Assembly: GCF_020177595.1 (NCBI RefSeq)
Contig: NZ_JAHTBL010000001.1
Span: 1 to 64,000, forward strand
DNA length: 64,000 nt
Source of the DNA: Cognatishimia sp. MH4019
GTDB lineage: Bacteria > Pseudomonadota > Alphaproteobacteria > Rhodobacterales > Rhodobacteraceae
Direction: 5' to 3'
The position numbers were made by a program, and so were the translations under genes. The first letter of the stretch is position 1; every line of letters starts with the position of its first letter. Shown in pieces: positions 44,659 to 52,499 of the stretch. The notes under the pieces are model-generated. The model was not told the DNA's origin. It did not search any database and worked only from the letters and a program-made list of their open reading frames with translations.

Positions 44659-44672
44659 TTGACATGGATCAA
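44659..44672. promoter_or_regulatory. FNR box upstream of ccoN / uspA
   Basis: TTGACATGGATCAA matches the FNR consensus TTGAT-N4-ATCAA at nine of ten positions and is extended outward by CC/GG symmetry. It lies 84 bases before the ccoN ATG and 92 before the uspA ATG. FnrL, encoded nearby, is the expected protein. Confidence 0.85.
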
Positions 44673-44711
44673 GGAAATTCCATAGGCGGAGTGCCTAAAA
44701 GGCCCCATATA

Positions 44712-44734
44712 CCGGGCCCGATCTTTGTGCCCGG
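44712..44734 (+). other. Leader hairpin before ccoN
   Basis: CCGGGC (44712-44717) and GCCCGG (44729-44734) form a short stem with an eleven-base loop, ending nine bases before the AGGGGA ribosome site (44743-44748) of ccoN. It may affect message stability or initiation, but short GC stems like this can arise by chance. Confidence 0.3.
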
Positions 44735-44755
44735 AGCTAACTAGGGGACATTAAG

Positions 44756-46357
44756 ATGTGGAATTACATCAAGGTCAGTGGTTTAGGGCTGACCGCTCTC
44801 CTTGCCGCGATAGCCGCCAACTATGCGAGAGATGTGCCGTATATGGTGCATATGATCATCGTGATGTTGGTTGCGGCAGGGCTGTTTATTTGGGCCGTGC
44901 GTCAGATCGACGAACCTGTTGGTCCAGCACCCACCGGGTATATGGATGACGTGATCCGGGCAGGCGTGATTGCCACCGCCTTCTGGGGCGTGATCGGTTT
45001 TCTTGCTGGGACATTCATCGCAGCACAGCTCGCTTGGCCGGGCCTGAACTTTGAATGGGCTCAGGGCTATGCGAATTTCGGGCGTCTGCGTCCACTGCAC
45101 ACCTCGGCGGTGATCTTCGCCTTCGGTGGTAACGCGCTGATCTGCACCTCGTTCTACATCGTGCAACGCACCAGTGCCGCGCGCCTTTGGGGCGGCAATC
45201 TGGCGTGGTTTGTCTTCTGGGGTTACCAGCTCTTTATCGTTCTGGCGGCGACCGGCTACCTTCTGGGGGCCACGCAGTCGAAAGAATACGCCGAGCCTGA
45301 GTGGTATGTGGACCTGTGGCTGACCGTTGTCTGGGTCGCCTATCTGCTGGTCTTCCTTGGCACGCTTCTCAAGCGCAAAGAGCCGCATATCTACGTGGCC
45401 AACTGGTTCTTCCTGAGCTTCATCGTCACCGTGGCGATGCTGCATATCGTGAACAACCTGAGTGTCCCTGTGTCGATCTTCGGCTCGCGTTCAGTGCAAT
45501 TGTTCGCCGGTGTGCAAGACGCGATGACCCAGTGGTGGTATGGCCATAACGCGGTGGGCTTCTTCCTGACCGCAGGCTTCCTTGGGATGATGTATTACTT
45601 TGTGCCGAAACAGGCCGAACGGCCCGTCTTCAGCTACAAACTGTCGATCATCCACTTCTGGGCGCTGATCTTCCTGTATATCTGGGCCGGTCCGCACCAC
45701 TTGCACTACACCGCACTGCCTGACTGGGCCTCGACGCTTGGTATGGTCTTCTCGATCATCCTGTGGATGCCGAGCTGGGGCGGTATGATCAACGGTCTGA
45801 TGACGCTGTCTGGCGCATGGGACAAGATCCGCACCGACCCGATTATCCGGATGATGGTTGTCTCCATCGGGTTCTACGGCATGTCCACATTCGAGGGTCC
45901 GATGATGTCGATCCGCGCTGTGAACTCGCTGTCGCACTATACTGACTGGACCATCGGTCACGTCCATTCCGGCGCACTTGGCTGGAACGGCATGATCACC
46001 TTCGGAGCGCTCTACTTCCTGACGCCACGCCTGTGGAACAAGTCTGGGCTGTATAGCCTGAGCCTGGTCAGCTGGCACTTCTGGCTCGCCACGATCGGCA
46101 TCGTTCTCTATGCCGCCTCGATGTGGGTCACGGGCATCATGGAAGGCCTGATGTGGCGGGAAGTGGACGCACAAGGCTTCCTGGTGAATTCCTTTGCCGA
46201 CACGGTTGCTGCGAAGTTCCCGATGTATGTCGTGCGGATGTTGGGCGGACTGCTCTACGTCACGGGCGGGGTCATCATGTGCTATAACCTCTGGATGACC
46301 GCGACGCGGGGTCCTGCGAAAGAGCAGGCCACCCCCGTCATGGCTCCGGCTGAATAA
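44756..46357 (+). CDS. ccoN: cbb3-type cytochrome c oxidase subunit I
   Basis: The catalytic subunit of the high-affinity cbb3 oxidase, holding low-spin haem b and the b3-CuB site, reducing oxygen and pumping protons. The 533-residue protein has about thirteen helices. Metal ligands are visible as [12 protein letters not shown] (haem b), [15 protein letters not shown] (CuB histidine), GPHHLHY (paired CuB histidines) and [14 protein letters not shown] (haem ligands). AGGGGA lies at ideal spacing before the ATG. It heads ccoNOQP and is preceded by an FNR box. Confidence 0.96.
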   Translation: MWNYIKVSGLGLTALLAAIAANYARDVPYMVHMIIVMLVAAGLFIWAVRQIDEPVGPAPTGYMDDVIRAGVIATAFWGVIGFLAGTFIAAQLAWPGLNFEWAQGYANFGRLRPLHTSAVIFAFGGNALICTSFYIVQRTSAARLWGGNLAWFVFWGYQLFIVLAATGYLLGATQSKEYAEPEWYVDLWLTVVWVAYLLVFLGTLLKRKEPHIYVANWFFLSFIVTVAMLHIVNNLSVPVSIFGSRSVQLFAGVQDAMTQWWYGHNAVGFFLTAGFLGMMYYFVPKQAERPVFSYKLSIIHFWALIFLYIWAGPHHLHYTALPDWASTLGMVFSIILWMPSWGGMINGLMTLSGAWDKIRTDPIIRMMVVSIGFYGMSTFEGPMMSIRAVNSLSHYTDWTIGHVHSGALGWNGMITFGALYFLTPRLWNKSGLYSLSLVSWHFWLATIGIVLYAASMWVTGIMEGLMWREVDAQGFLVNSFADTVAAKFPMYVVRMLGGLLYVTGGVIMCYNLWMTATRGPAKEQATPVMAPAE

Positions 46358-46369
46358 GGAGGAGCCAGA

Positions 46370-47095
46370 ATGGGAATCCTAGATAAGCATAAAGTCCTAG
46401 AGACGAACGCCACGCTTCTGCTGGCAGGCTCTCTGTTCGTGGTCACCATCGGCGGCATCGTCGAGATCGCACCGCTCTTCTACCTCGAAAACACCATCGA
46501 GGAAGTGGAAGGGGTGCGGCCTTACTCCCCGCTGGAGTTGACCGGCCGTGAAATCTACATCCGCGAAGGGTGCTACGTGTGCCACAGCCAGATGATCCGC
46601 CCCATGCGGGACGAGGTCGAGCGTTATGGCCATTACAGCCTGGCGGCGGAATCGATGTATGACCATCCGTTCCAATGGGGCTCCAAACGGACCGGGCCAG
46701 ACTTGGCCCGGGTGGGCGGTCGTTACTCGGATGAGTGGCATGTGGATCACCTTGTCGATCCGCAATCCGTGGTGCCGGAATCGATCATGCCGAAATACGG
46801 CTATCTGGCCGACACGCTGATCGACGGTGAATATGTGGGCGACCTGATGGCGACACACGCGTTCGTCGGTGTTCCCTACACCGAAGAGCAGTTGGCCAAT
46901 GCCGGTGCCGATTTCCGCGCACAGGCTGATCCTGACAGCGATTGGGACGACATGGCCGAACGCTACCCCAAAGCGCAGATTCGCAACTTCGATGGCGCGC
47001 CGGGGATTTCGGAAATGGATGCGCTGATCGCGTATCTTCAGATGTTGGGCACGCTGGTCGATTTCTCGACCTTCACGCCTGATGCCAGCCGGTAA
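46370..47095 (+). CDS. ccoO: cbb3-type cytochrome c oxidase subunit II (monohaem)
   Basis: A 241-residue membrane-anchored cytochrome c that carries electrons to CcoN. One N-terminal helix (about 17-38) is followed by a periplasmic domain with a single haem site CYVCH and a probable methionine ligand in ESIMPKY. Twelve bases separate it from ccoN, and AAGGAGG lies at the junction. Confidence 0.95.
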   Translation: MGILDKHKVLETNATLLLAGSLFVVTIGGIVEIAPLFYLENTIEEVEGVRPYSPLELTGREIYIREGCYVCHSQMIRPMRDEVERYGHYSLAAESMYDHPFQWGSKRTGPDLARVGGRYSDEWHVDHLVDPQSVVPESIMPKYGYLADTLIDGEYVGDLMATHAFVGVPYTEEQLANAGADFRAQADPDSDWDDMAERYPKAQIRNFDGAPGISEMDALIAYLQMLGTLVDFSTFTPDASR

Positions 47096-47107
47096 AGGAG
47101 CACGGAT

Positions 47108-47320
47108 ATGGACACCTATTCCCTTCTCCGCGAGTTCGCAGACAGCTGGGCGCTGCTTGGCCTTGTGATCTTCTTTCTAGGCACAATTGTCTGGGCGTTT
47201 CGCCCCGGCAGCACCCGGGTTTACCGTGACACTGCAGACATCGTGTTTCGCAACGACGACGGCCCGCTCGTCGACGAAGGCGGAGCCGGTGGTGCAGCTT
47301 TGTCGGAGGACGACAAATGA
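47108..47320 (+). CDS. ccoQ: cbb3-type oxidase subunit CcoQ
   Basis: A 70-residue protein with one transmembrane helix (SWALLGLVIFFLGTIVWAF), then RPGSTRVYRDTADIVFRND, typical of the CcoQ/FixQ subunit that stabilises CcoP in the complex. Its stop overlaps the ccoP start by four bases (ATGA), so translation is coupled. A GGAG ribosome site precedes the start. Confidence 0.9.
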   Translation: MDTYSLLREFADSWALLGLVIFFLGTIVWAFRPGSTRVYRDTADIVFRNDDGPLVDEGGAGGAALSEDDK

Positions 47321-48198
47321 GCAAAAACGACAATAACCAGCCCAATGATCCGGATACCACCGGCCACAGCTGGGACGGAATTGAAGAGTTCAACAACCCG
47401 CTGCCCAAATGGTGGCTCTGGACCTTCTATGCCTGCATCGTCTGGGGGATCGGCTACACCATCGCCTATCCCGCATGGCCACTGATCGAGAAAGCCACAC
47501 CCGGCTTTCTGAACTACTCGACCCGTGGTGAAGTTGCAGATGAAATCGCCGCCGTCGAGACCGCCAATGAAGGTCTCAACATGCAGTTGGCTTCTGCTGA
47601 TCTGACTGTTTTGCCCGAAAACACCGAACTGCATAATTATGCAGTGCAAGGTGGCCGCGCCCTTTTTGCGGCGAATTGCTCGCAATGTCATGGCTCTGGT
47701 GCTGCAGGTGGGGTGGGGTATCCCAACCTGCTGGACGATGACTGGCTTTGGGGCGGCGATGTCGACACGATTGCTTACACCATCACTCACGGAATTCGGA
47801 ATGAGCAATCGCCCGACAGCCACTGGTCGGAAATGCCGGCCTTTGGTGAAATCCTAGAACCCGAGGAAATCGAAACCGTGGTCAGCTATGTCCAGTCGAT
47901 TTCGGGCCAGGAACATGACGCAGCTTTGGCTGCGGCGGGCGAGGAGATTTTCCTCGACCAGTGTTCCGCCTGTCACCTCGACAGCGGCATGGGGGAGCCC
48001 AGCCTGGGCGCACCGAACCTGACCGATGCGATCTGGCTTTACGGTGGTGACGCCGCAACCCTGACCGAGACGATCACCTATTCGCGCTTTGGCGTGATGC
48101 CGGCCTGGTCTGAAGAGTATCGTCCCGGAACCGGTTTGTCGGAAGCCGAAGTGAACGCATTGGCCGCCTACGTCCACCAGTTGGGTGGTGGTCAGTAA
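47317..48198 (+). CDS. ccoP: cbb3-type cytochrome c oxidase subunit III (dihaem)
   Basis: This 293-residue dihaem cytochrome takes electrons from soluble cytochromes and passes them to CcoO. An N-terminal acidic segment including WDGIEEFNNPLPKWW is the CcoP_N signature, and a single helix lies at about 32-52. Two class I cytochrome domains follow, with CSQCH near residue 120 and CSACH near 213. Axial methionines are likely in SEMPAFG and GVMPAWS. The gene closes the ccoNOQP unit and is followed by three consecutive hairpins. Confidence 0.95.
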   Translation: MSKNDNNQPNDPDTTGHSWDGIEEFNNPLPKWWLWTFYACIVWGIGYTIAYPAWPLIEKATPGFLNYSTRGEVADEIAAVETANEGLNMQLASADLTVLPENTELHNYAVQGGRALFAANCSQCHGSGAAGGVGYPNLLDDDWLWGGDVDTIAYTITHGIRNEQSPDSHWSEMPAFGEILEPEEIETVVSYVQSISGQEHDAALAAAGEEIFLDQCSACHLDSGMGEPSLGAPNLTDAIWLYGGDAATLTETITYSRFGVMPAWSEEYRPGTGLSEAEVNALAAYVHQLGGGQ

Positions 48199-48206
48199 AA
48201 GAACAG

Positions 48207-48237
48207 CCGAAGCCTCCCGGCGAGGAGGCTTCGGTTT
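48207..48237 (+). terminator. Hairpin 1 after ccoP
   Basis: CCGAAGCCTCC (48207-48217) pairs perfectly with GGAGGCTTCGG (48224-48234) over a six-base loop, followed by only three T residues. It may be a weak terminator or a protective 3' end for ccoNOQP mRNA. Confidence 0.65.
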
Positions 48238-48239
48238 AC

Positions 48240-48277
48240 TTTGCACATGCAGTCCTCCGAGCGAGGGTATGTGCAAA
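48240..48277 (+). other. Hairpin 2 after ccoP
   Basis: TTTGCACAT (48240-48248) pairs with ATGTGCAAA (48269-48277). Inside, CCTC and GAGG can form an inner stem around CGAGC. It sits between two terminator-like hairpins. The three together may form the body of a small RNA or a layered 3' end. Confidence 0.5.
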
Positions 48278-48280
48278 CGG

Positions 48281-48325
48281 GACTGGCGCGCATTGGCTAT
48301 CTGCGCGCCAGTCTTTTGTTTTTTG
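48281..48325 (+). terminator. Strong intrinsic terminator (hairpin 3)
   Basis: GACTGGCGCGCA (48281-48292) pairs perfectly with TGCGCGCCAGTC (48302-48313), followed by a T-rich tail TTTTGTTTTTTG. This is the main stop for transcription coming from ccoP. Confidence 0.88.
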
Positions 48326-48447
48326 TGCCCCAGAAAGCGGGACCAGGTAAAGAGATCGGCGCGGATATTCTGGCCGCATTAAGATTGGATTCACGATCTG
48401 GCGACTAAAACAGGACAGCCTCGTCCCTGTATAAGAATCTCGCTTTC

Positions 48448-49827
48448 ATGGTTATAGCCACCTCACCGATCGACCCCTCTTTTACTTTTGCGGCAAGCCG
48501 AAAACGGGCACGCACAGGCTTTTTGCGTCACGCCCTGCGGCTTAGACGGGTGCTTTTAGCCGTGGTTCTGATCGTGCTTGTGATCGTGCCCATTGATCTG
48601 GCCTATGGTCTGTTTGATTTGTTTTATTCGGTTGAACGCCCCCCGCGCACCCACCCCGTCACCGTTGTCTGTATTCTGTTTGGTCTTGCCGCAACGCTAG
48701 CACACCGCCCTTTTGCAAAAACCACGCAGATTGAATTCGCTCTTTGGGGCGGTGTTGTTCTGGGCGTATTGGTCCAACCGATTGTCGCCATGTGGCTGGG
48801 GTATAGATGGCCCGATGTGCCGCTGGGCGCGATGGGCAGCAATACAGCGACAAGTCTTGTCCTTCTTGCCGTCGGGCAAATGTTGCGCCTGAAAACGGCA
48901 AACACGGGCTTTTATCTGATCAGCGCGGCACTGTTCTTGCCTGCGGTCGGCCTGAACGGCGTCTTGATCGGAAACCACAACTTCTTTGGTGAAATGTCTT
49001 TGCTGACGGCACTTGGCATTCTTGGCTTGGCTGGCGCGAATGTTGTGGGGTTTGTCCGCCACCGCAGCATCCGGCTCCTTGTGCTTGATTCGATGCCGGG
49101 GCGGCTGTTGCGACGTCACATTGCGTTGTGGCTTTCGCTTGCGATTGTCGTTCCGGTTTCCTTGCGCGTTGTGGGTATCGGAGATTCCTACGGGTTCTCC
49201 TTCATCTATACAGCGCAGATGACAACCGTGCTTTTGGGCATTCTCTATTTTGGTCTGCGGTATTCAGATATGCTTGAGAAGTCACGCTTTCTGGAATGCA
49301 AGCTGCTGCGCGATGTCGAGACGGACCTGCTGACAGGGGCGTCCTCCCGGCAAGCGGCCCATTCGTTCTTCAACGAGCAAGGCTGGCGCGGGCCGATGGC
49401 TGTGATCTTGCTGGATCTCGATCACTTCAAAGCGGTCAACGACACGTTCGGACACGCCGTCGGAGACGAGGCCTTGCGGTTCACCTATGGCTCTTTGCGC
49501 GAAGGGCTGCGTCTGAATGACATGGTCGCCCGCTGGGGCGGGGAGGAGTTCTTGATCCTGATCCCGATGGCAGCAGGCATTGATGTTCAAGCGCGTGCCG
49601 ATACCCTGCGCCGTCGAATTGAAGAGGCGTCCAAAGCAAACAAGGATTTGCCGTCGCTGACCGCATCTTTCGGCGTTGTCATCTCTGAGCCCGGCACGTT
49701 CGACCAGCTTGATCCGCTGATCGAGCAAGCTGATGCGGCGCTTTACCGTGCGAAAAGAAAAGGGCGCAACACCGTGGAAATGGCTGCGCCCCACGGCGGT
49801 GGAAAAGGCAACGCAAAAGCTGCGTGA
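48448..49827 (+). CDS. Membrane diguanylate cyclase (GGDEF)
   Basis: Makes the second messenger c-di-GMP from two GTP. The N-terminal half (about 30-275) holds some six to seven hydrophobic helices with no recognised sensor name. The GGDEF domain (about 285-455) has DLLTGASSRQ, LDLDHFKAVNDTFGH, the active-site GGEEF at 364-368, and an intact product-inhibition site R355-L-N-D358 five residues before it. Both indicate an active, feedback-regulated cyclase. It sits between the cbb3 structural and assembly operons, which are contiguous in some Rhodobacter relatives, hinting at a link between respiration and attached lifestyle. Confidence 0.92.
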   Translation: MVIATSPIDPSFTFAASRKRARTGFLRHALRLRRVLLAVVLIVLVIVPIDLAYGLFDLFYSVERPPRTHPVTVVCILFGLAATLAHRPFAKTTQIEFALWGGVVLGVLVQPIVAMWLGYRWPDVPLGAMGSNTATSLVLLAVGQMLRLKTANTGFYLISAALFLPAVGLNGVLIGNHNFFGEMSLLTALGILGLAGANVVGFVRHRSIRLLVLDSMPGRLLRRHIALWLSLAIVVPVSLRVVGIGDSYGFSFIYTAQMTTVLLGILYFGLRYSDMLEKSRFLECKLLRDVETDLLTGASSRQAAHSFFNEQGWRGPMAVILLDLDHFKAVNDTFGHAVGDEALRFTYGSLREGLRLNDMVARWGGEEFLILIPMAAGIDVQARADTLRRRIEEASKANKDLPSLTASFGVVISEPGTFDQLDPLIEQADAALYRAKRKGRNTVEMAAPHGGGKGNAKAA

Positions 49828-49878
49828 TTGGTAACAAACCGCATTATCAATCGAAATCGCAGTTCCTGCCGTTTGGCA

Positions 49879-50250
49879 CTATTTCACCGTGATACGCACC
49901 TGATCGCCATGAATCTTCACAGTTTCACGGCCCGGTCGATCGGCGACGAAAATCGTCTCGTAGGCAGGTGTCCACCCACCGCAACCACCACTGCGCCGAA
50001 CGCCTGGTTTGCCGAACACGATATGACCGGTCTTCAAGTTCGCGTCGAGGTTTTGCTTGCTCTGTGCAAGAACAGCTTTCGTCGGCAGCGCGCCGCAATC
50101 GCCCCGACGGCCATGCACGACGATGGCTTGTCCCACCTCAAGGGTAATCCTGTCGCGGAACTTGATCTTGTTTGAGCTGTCTGCGAGCACCGGAGTCGCG
50201 GCCGTCACGCTGCACAAAATGGCGACGGAAAGTGATCTTATAAGTTTCAT
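49879..50250 (-). CDS. Exported protein of unknown function
   Basis: A 123-residue protein with a clear signal peptide (MKLIRSLSVAILCSVTAATPVLA). The mature part is basic and holds two cysteines in RRGDCGALP and SGGCGGWTP, likely disulphide-bonded in the periplasm. An FRDRITLEVGQAIVVHGRRG segment suggests a small beta-rich fold. I recognise no family. It is transcribed against the diguanylate cyclase, 52 bases away, and divergent from ccoG. An AAGG lies upstream of the start. Confidence 0.7.
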   Translation of the reverse strand: MKLIRSLSVAILCSVTAATPVLADSSNKIKFRDRITLEVGQAIVVHGRRGDCGALPTKAVLAQSKQNLDANLKTGHIVFGKPGVRRSGGCGGWTPAYETIFVADRPGRETVKIHGDQVRITVK

Positions 50251-50619
50251 AGTATCTACCTTCTAATCAGGGACTCAAATATTGACTTTTGCGCTGCAGG
50301 GCAGGCCAATTTTGATAAGAAAAGGCACTAAATAGGCAGGCTCAAATATAGATCTGTGGCGTCAATTTGTTCTGCCGTCGCGATCCTGCCAGCATCGCCG
50401 TTCTACTGCGCTGACTGCAATGGAATTGTGTCGTAACGACTGCGGTCTGTCACGTATTTTATGCCGCCAAGTCCCTCATATTAAAGTAAGCATCCGAGTC
50501 CATGGATTTGACCCATGTCAAAGACCAAATGCGCCGATTCCGCGACAACCGAGGCGAGACGACGATAGCCAATCGCCGAAAACACGTAGCCAATTGTAGC
50601 CAACAAGAAAGGATCTCTT
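50251..50619. promoter_or_regulatory. Non-coding region upstream of ccoG
   Basis: No gene is seen in these 369 bases. The right half carries the ccoG control signals: an FNR box at 50508-50521, then three copies of TAGCCAA (50566, 50587, 50597) spaced 21 and 10 bases, and an AAGAAAGGA ribosome site. The left half is AT-rich and must contain the promoter of the divergent exported-protein gene, but no clear element was identified there. Confidence 0.55.
50508..50521. promoter_or_regulatory. FNR box upstream of ccoG
   Basis: TTGACCCATGTCAA is a perfect palindrome around a CCAT centre and matches the FNR consensus at eight of ten positions. It lies 98 bases before the ccoG ATG, leaving room for a class II promoter with a leader of roughly 60 bases. 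Confidence 0.75.
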
Positions 50620-52032
50620 ATGAGTTCCGAAGAAGCGCCATCTCTCTACGCTGCTCGAGAGCCGGTTTTTCCGCGTAAAGTCAAAGGCCCATTCCGTCAG
50701 ATGAAGTGGATCATTATGGCAGTTACGCTGGGCATCTACTACATCACCCCTTGGCTGCGCTGGGACCGGGGTCCTGCGCTGCCTGATCAGGCTGTCCTGA
50801 TTGATCTGGCCAATCGCCGCTTTTACTTTTTCATGATCGAGATTTGGCCGCACGAGTTCTATTTCGTCGCGGGTTTGCTGATCATGGCCGGTCTCGGGCT
50901 GTTTCTGTTCACCTCAGCGCTGGGCCGTGTCTGGTGCGGCTATGCGTGTCCGCAAACTGTCTGGACGGATTTGTTCATCGCCGTAGAGCGCTGGATCGAG
51001 GGCGACCGCAACGCGCGGGTACGTCTTTGGAAGGCGAAATGGGATCTCAAAAAGGTTCGTCTGCGCGCGATGAAATACGCAAGCTGGATCGTGATTGGTC
51101 TTGCGACGGGCGGGGCTTGGATCTTTTATTTTGCGGATGCGCCTACTTTGCTGCGCGATCTTGTAACGCTGCAAGCCCATCCGGTCGCCTACACCACGAT
51201 GGCCATACTGACAGGCACGACGATCCTATTTGGCGGCATCGCGCGCGAGCAGGTCTGTATTTATATGTGTCCTTGGCCCCGCATTCAGGCTGCCATGATG
51301 GACGAAGACACCATCACCATTGGCTACCGCGAATGGCGCGGAGAGCCGCGCGGCAAGAAGCATGATGGAACGACCGGCGACTGCATCGACTGCATGGCTT
51401 GCGTGAATGTTTGCCCCGTCGGTATCGACATCCGCGATGGTCAGCAGATGGAATGCATCACTTGCGGTCTGTGCATTGACGCTTGCGATGACATTATGGC
51501 CAAGATCGGCAAGCCGCGTGGTTTGGTGGATTACTTTGCGCTCAAAGACGAAGTGCTTGAGCGGGAAGGCCAACCGCCCAAGCCCGTCTGGAAGCATATC
51601 CTGCGCCCGCGCACCATGCTCTACACAACGCTCTGGTCGGCCGTTGGAATTGCCATGGTTGTGGCACTATTTGTCCGCCCCGAGATCGAGATGCGGGTTT
51701 CACCCGAGCGTAATCCGACCTTCGTGACCATGTCCGATGGCTCGATCCGCAACACCTACGACATCCGTCTGCGCAACAAGCACGGCGATCCACGGCCCTT
51801 CCGCTTGTCGCTCACCTCGGACGCGCCTCTGCGTATTCAACTGGAAGGTCAGGACGAACTGACCGTGATGGTCGGGCCGCAAGAAACCTTCGCGCAGCGC
51901 GTCTACGTCACGGCTAAACCCGGCACCGAGGCTGCGCAAACCGATCGGACCGATCTGCGCTTCTGGGTCGAAGACCTCGACAGCACGGATCGCGCCTATA
52001 CCGACACAGTATTCAATGGAAAGGAACGTTAA
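50620..52032 (+). CDS. ccoG: Cytochrome oxidase accessory protein CcoG (FixG/RdxB family)
   Basis: A 470-residue inner-membrane iron-sulphur protein needed for cbb3 oxidase maturation. In related bacteria it reduces Cu(II) for delivery to CuB. About five helices (near 30, 85, 160, 190 and 340) surround two ferredoxin-type clusters: CIDCMACVNVCPVG and CITCGLCIDACDD. A further CGYACPQ and CMCPWP lie on the membrane side. The C-terminal part (about 365-470) is an immunoglobulin-like periplasmic domain. AAAGGA precedes the ATG. It heads ccoGHIS. Confidence 0.95.
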   Translation: MSSEEAPSLYAAREPVFPRKVKGPFRQMKWIIMAVTLGIYYITPWLRWDRGPALPDQAVLIDLANRRFYFFMIEIWPHEFYFVAGLLIMAGLGLFLFTSALGRVWCGYACPQTVWTDLFIAVERWIEGDRNARVRLWKAKWDLKKVRLRAMKYASWIVIGLATGGAWIFYFADAPTLLRDLVTLQAHPVAYTTMAILTGTTILFGGIAREQVCIYMCPWPRIQAAMMDEDTITIGYREWRGEPRGKKHDGTTGDCIDCMACVNVCPVGIDIRDGQQMECITCGLCIDACDDIMAKIGKPRGLVDYFALKDEVLEREGQPPKPVWKHILRPRTMLYTTLWSAVGIAMVVALFVRPEIEMRVSPERNPTFVTMSDGSIRNTYDIRLRNKHGDPRPFRLSLTSDAPLRIQLEGQDELTVMVGPQETFAQRVYVTAKPGTEAAQTDRTDLRFWVEDLDSTDRAYTDTVFNGKER

Positions 52033-52033
52033 G

Positions 52034-52498
52034 ATGCCTGCACGCGAAATGGCGCCCTTCACAGGTCGCAAAGTCTTTCTCTTCACGGCCTCCGCTTTCG
52101 CACTGATCATCGCGGTGAATTTCTTCATGGCCTATAGCGCTGTCTCGACCTTCCCGGGGCTTGAGACGAAAAACAGCTATGTCGCCAGCCAGAAATTCGA
52201 TGCCGACCGCGCCGCGCAAGAGGCACTGGGCTGGACTATCGACGCCTCGGTTCATGACGATGTGCTGTCGCTGAGTGTTACCGATAAAGCCGGGCAGCCG
52301 GTTGAGCTGGCCGATCTCAGCGCCACCTTCGGGCGCGCCACATCGGTCCGGGACGATCAGTCACCGGACTTCCGCTACGAGGGCGGTCTTTACAAAGCCG
52401 ATGTGCATAATGCTCCCGGCAACTGGAACCTGCGCATGGTGGCGAAAGCGGCTGACGGCACCGAATTCCGCCAGCGCGTTATCGTGCATATTCGCTGA
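52034..52498 (+). CDS. ccoH: Cytochrome oxidase assembly protein CcoH (FixH)
   Basis: A 154-residue protein with one N-terminal helix (about 14-34, FLFTASAFALIIAVNFFMAY) and a periplasmic beta domain. The family signature AYSAVSTFPGLETKNSYVASQKFD follows the helix. CcoH stabilises the cbb3 assembly intermediate. AAGGA before the ATG at 52034 favours it over an upstream in-frame start inside ccoG. One base separates its stop from the ccoI ATG. Confidence 0.9.
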   Translation: MPAREMAPFTGRKVFLFTASAFALIIAVNFFMAYSAVSTFPGLETKNSYVASQKFDADRAAQEALGWTIDASVHDDVLSLSVTDKAGQPVELADLSATFGRATSVRDDQSPDFRYEGGLYKADVHNAPGNWNLRMVAKAADGTEFRQRVIVHIR

Positions 52499-52499
52499 T

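Noticed and set aside
52275-52499. N-terminal extension of ccoI
   Set aside because: These 75 codons lie entirely within ccoH. The ATG at 52500 gives the normal CcoI start with its CPGC motif.
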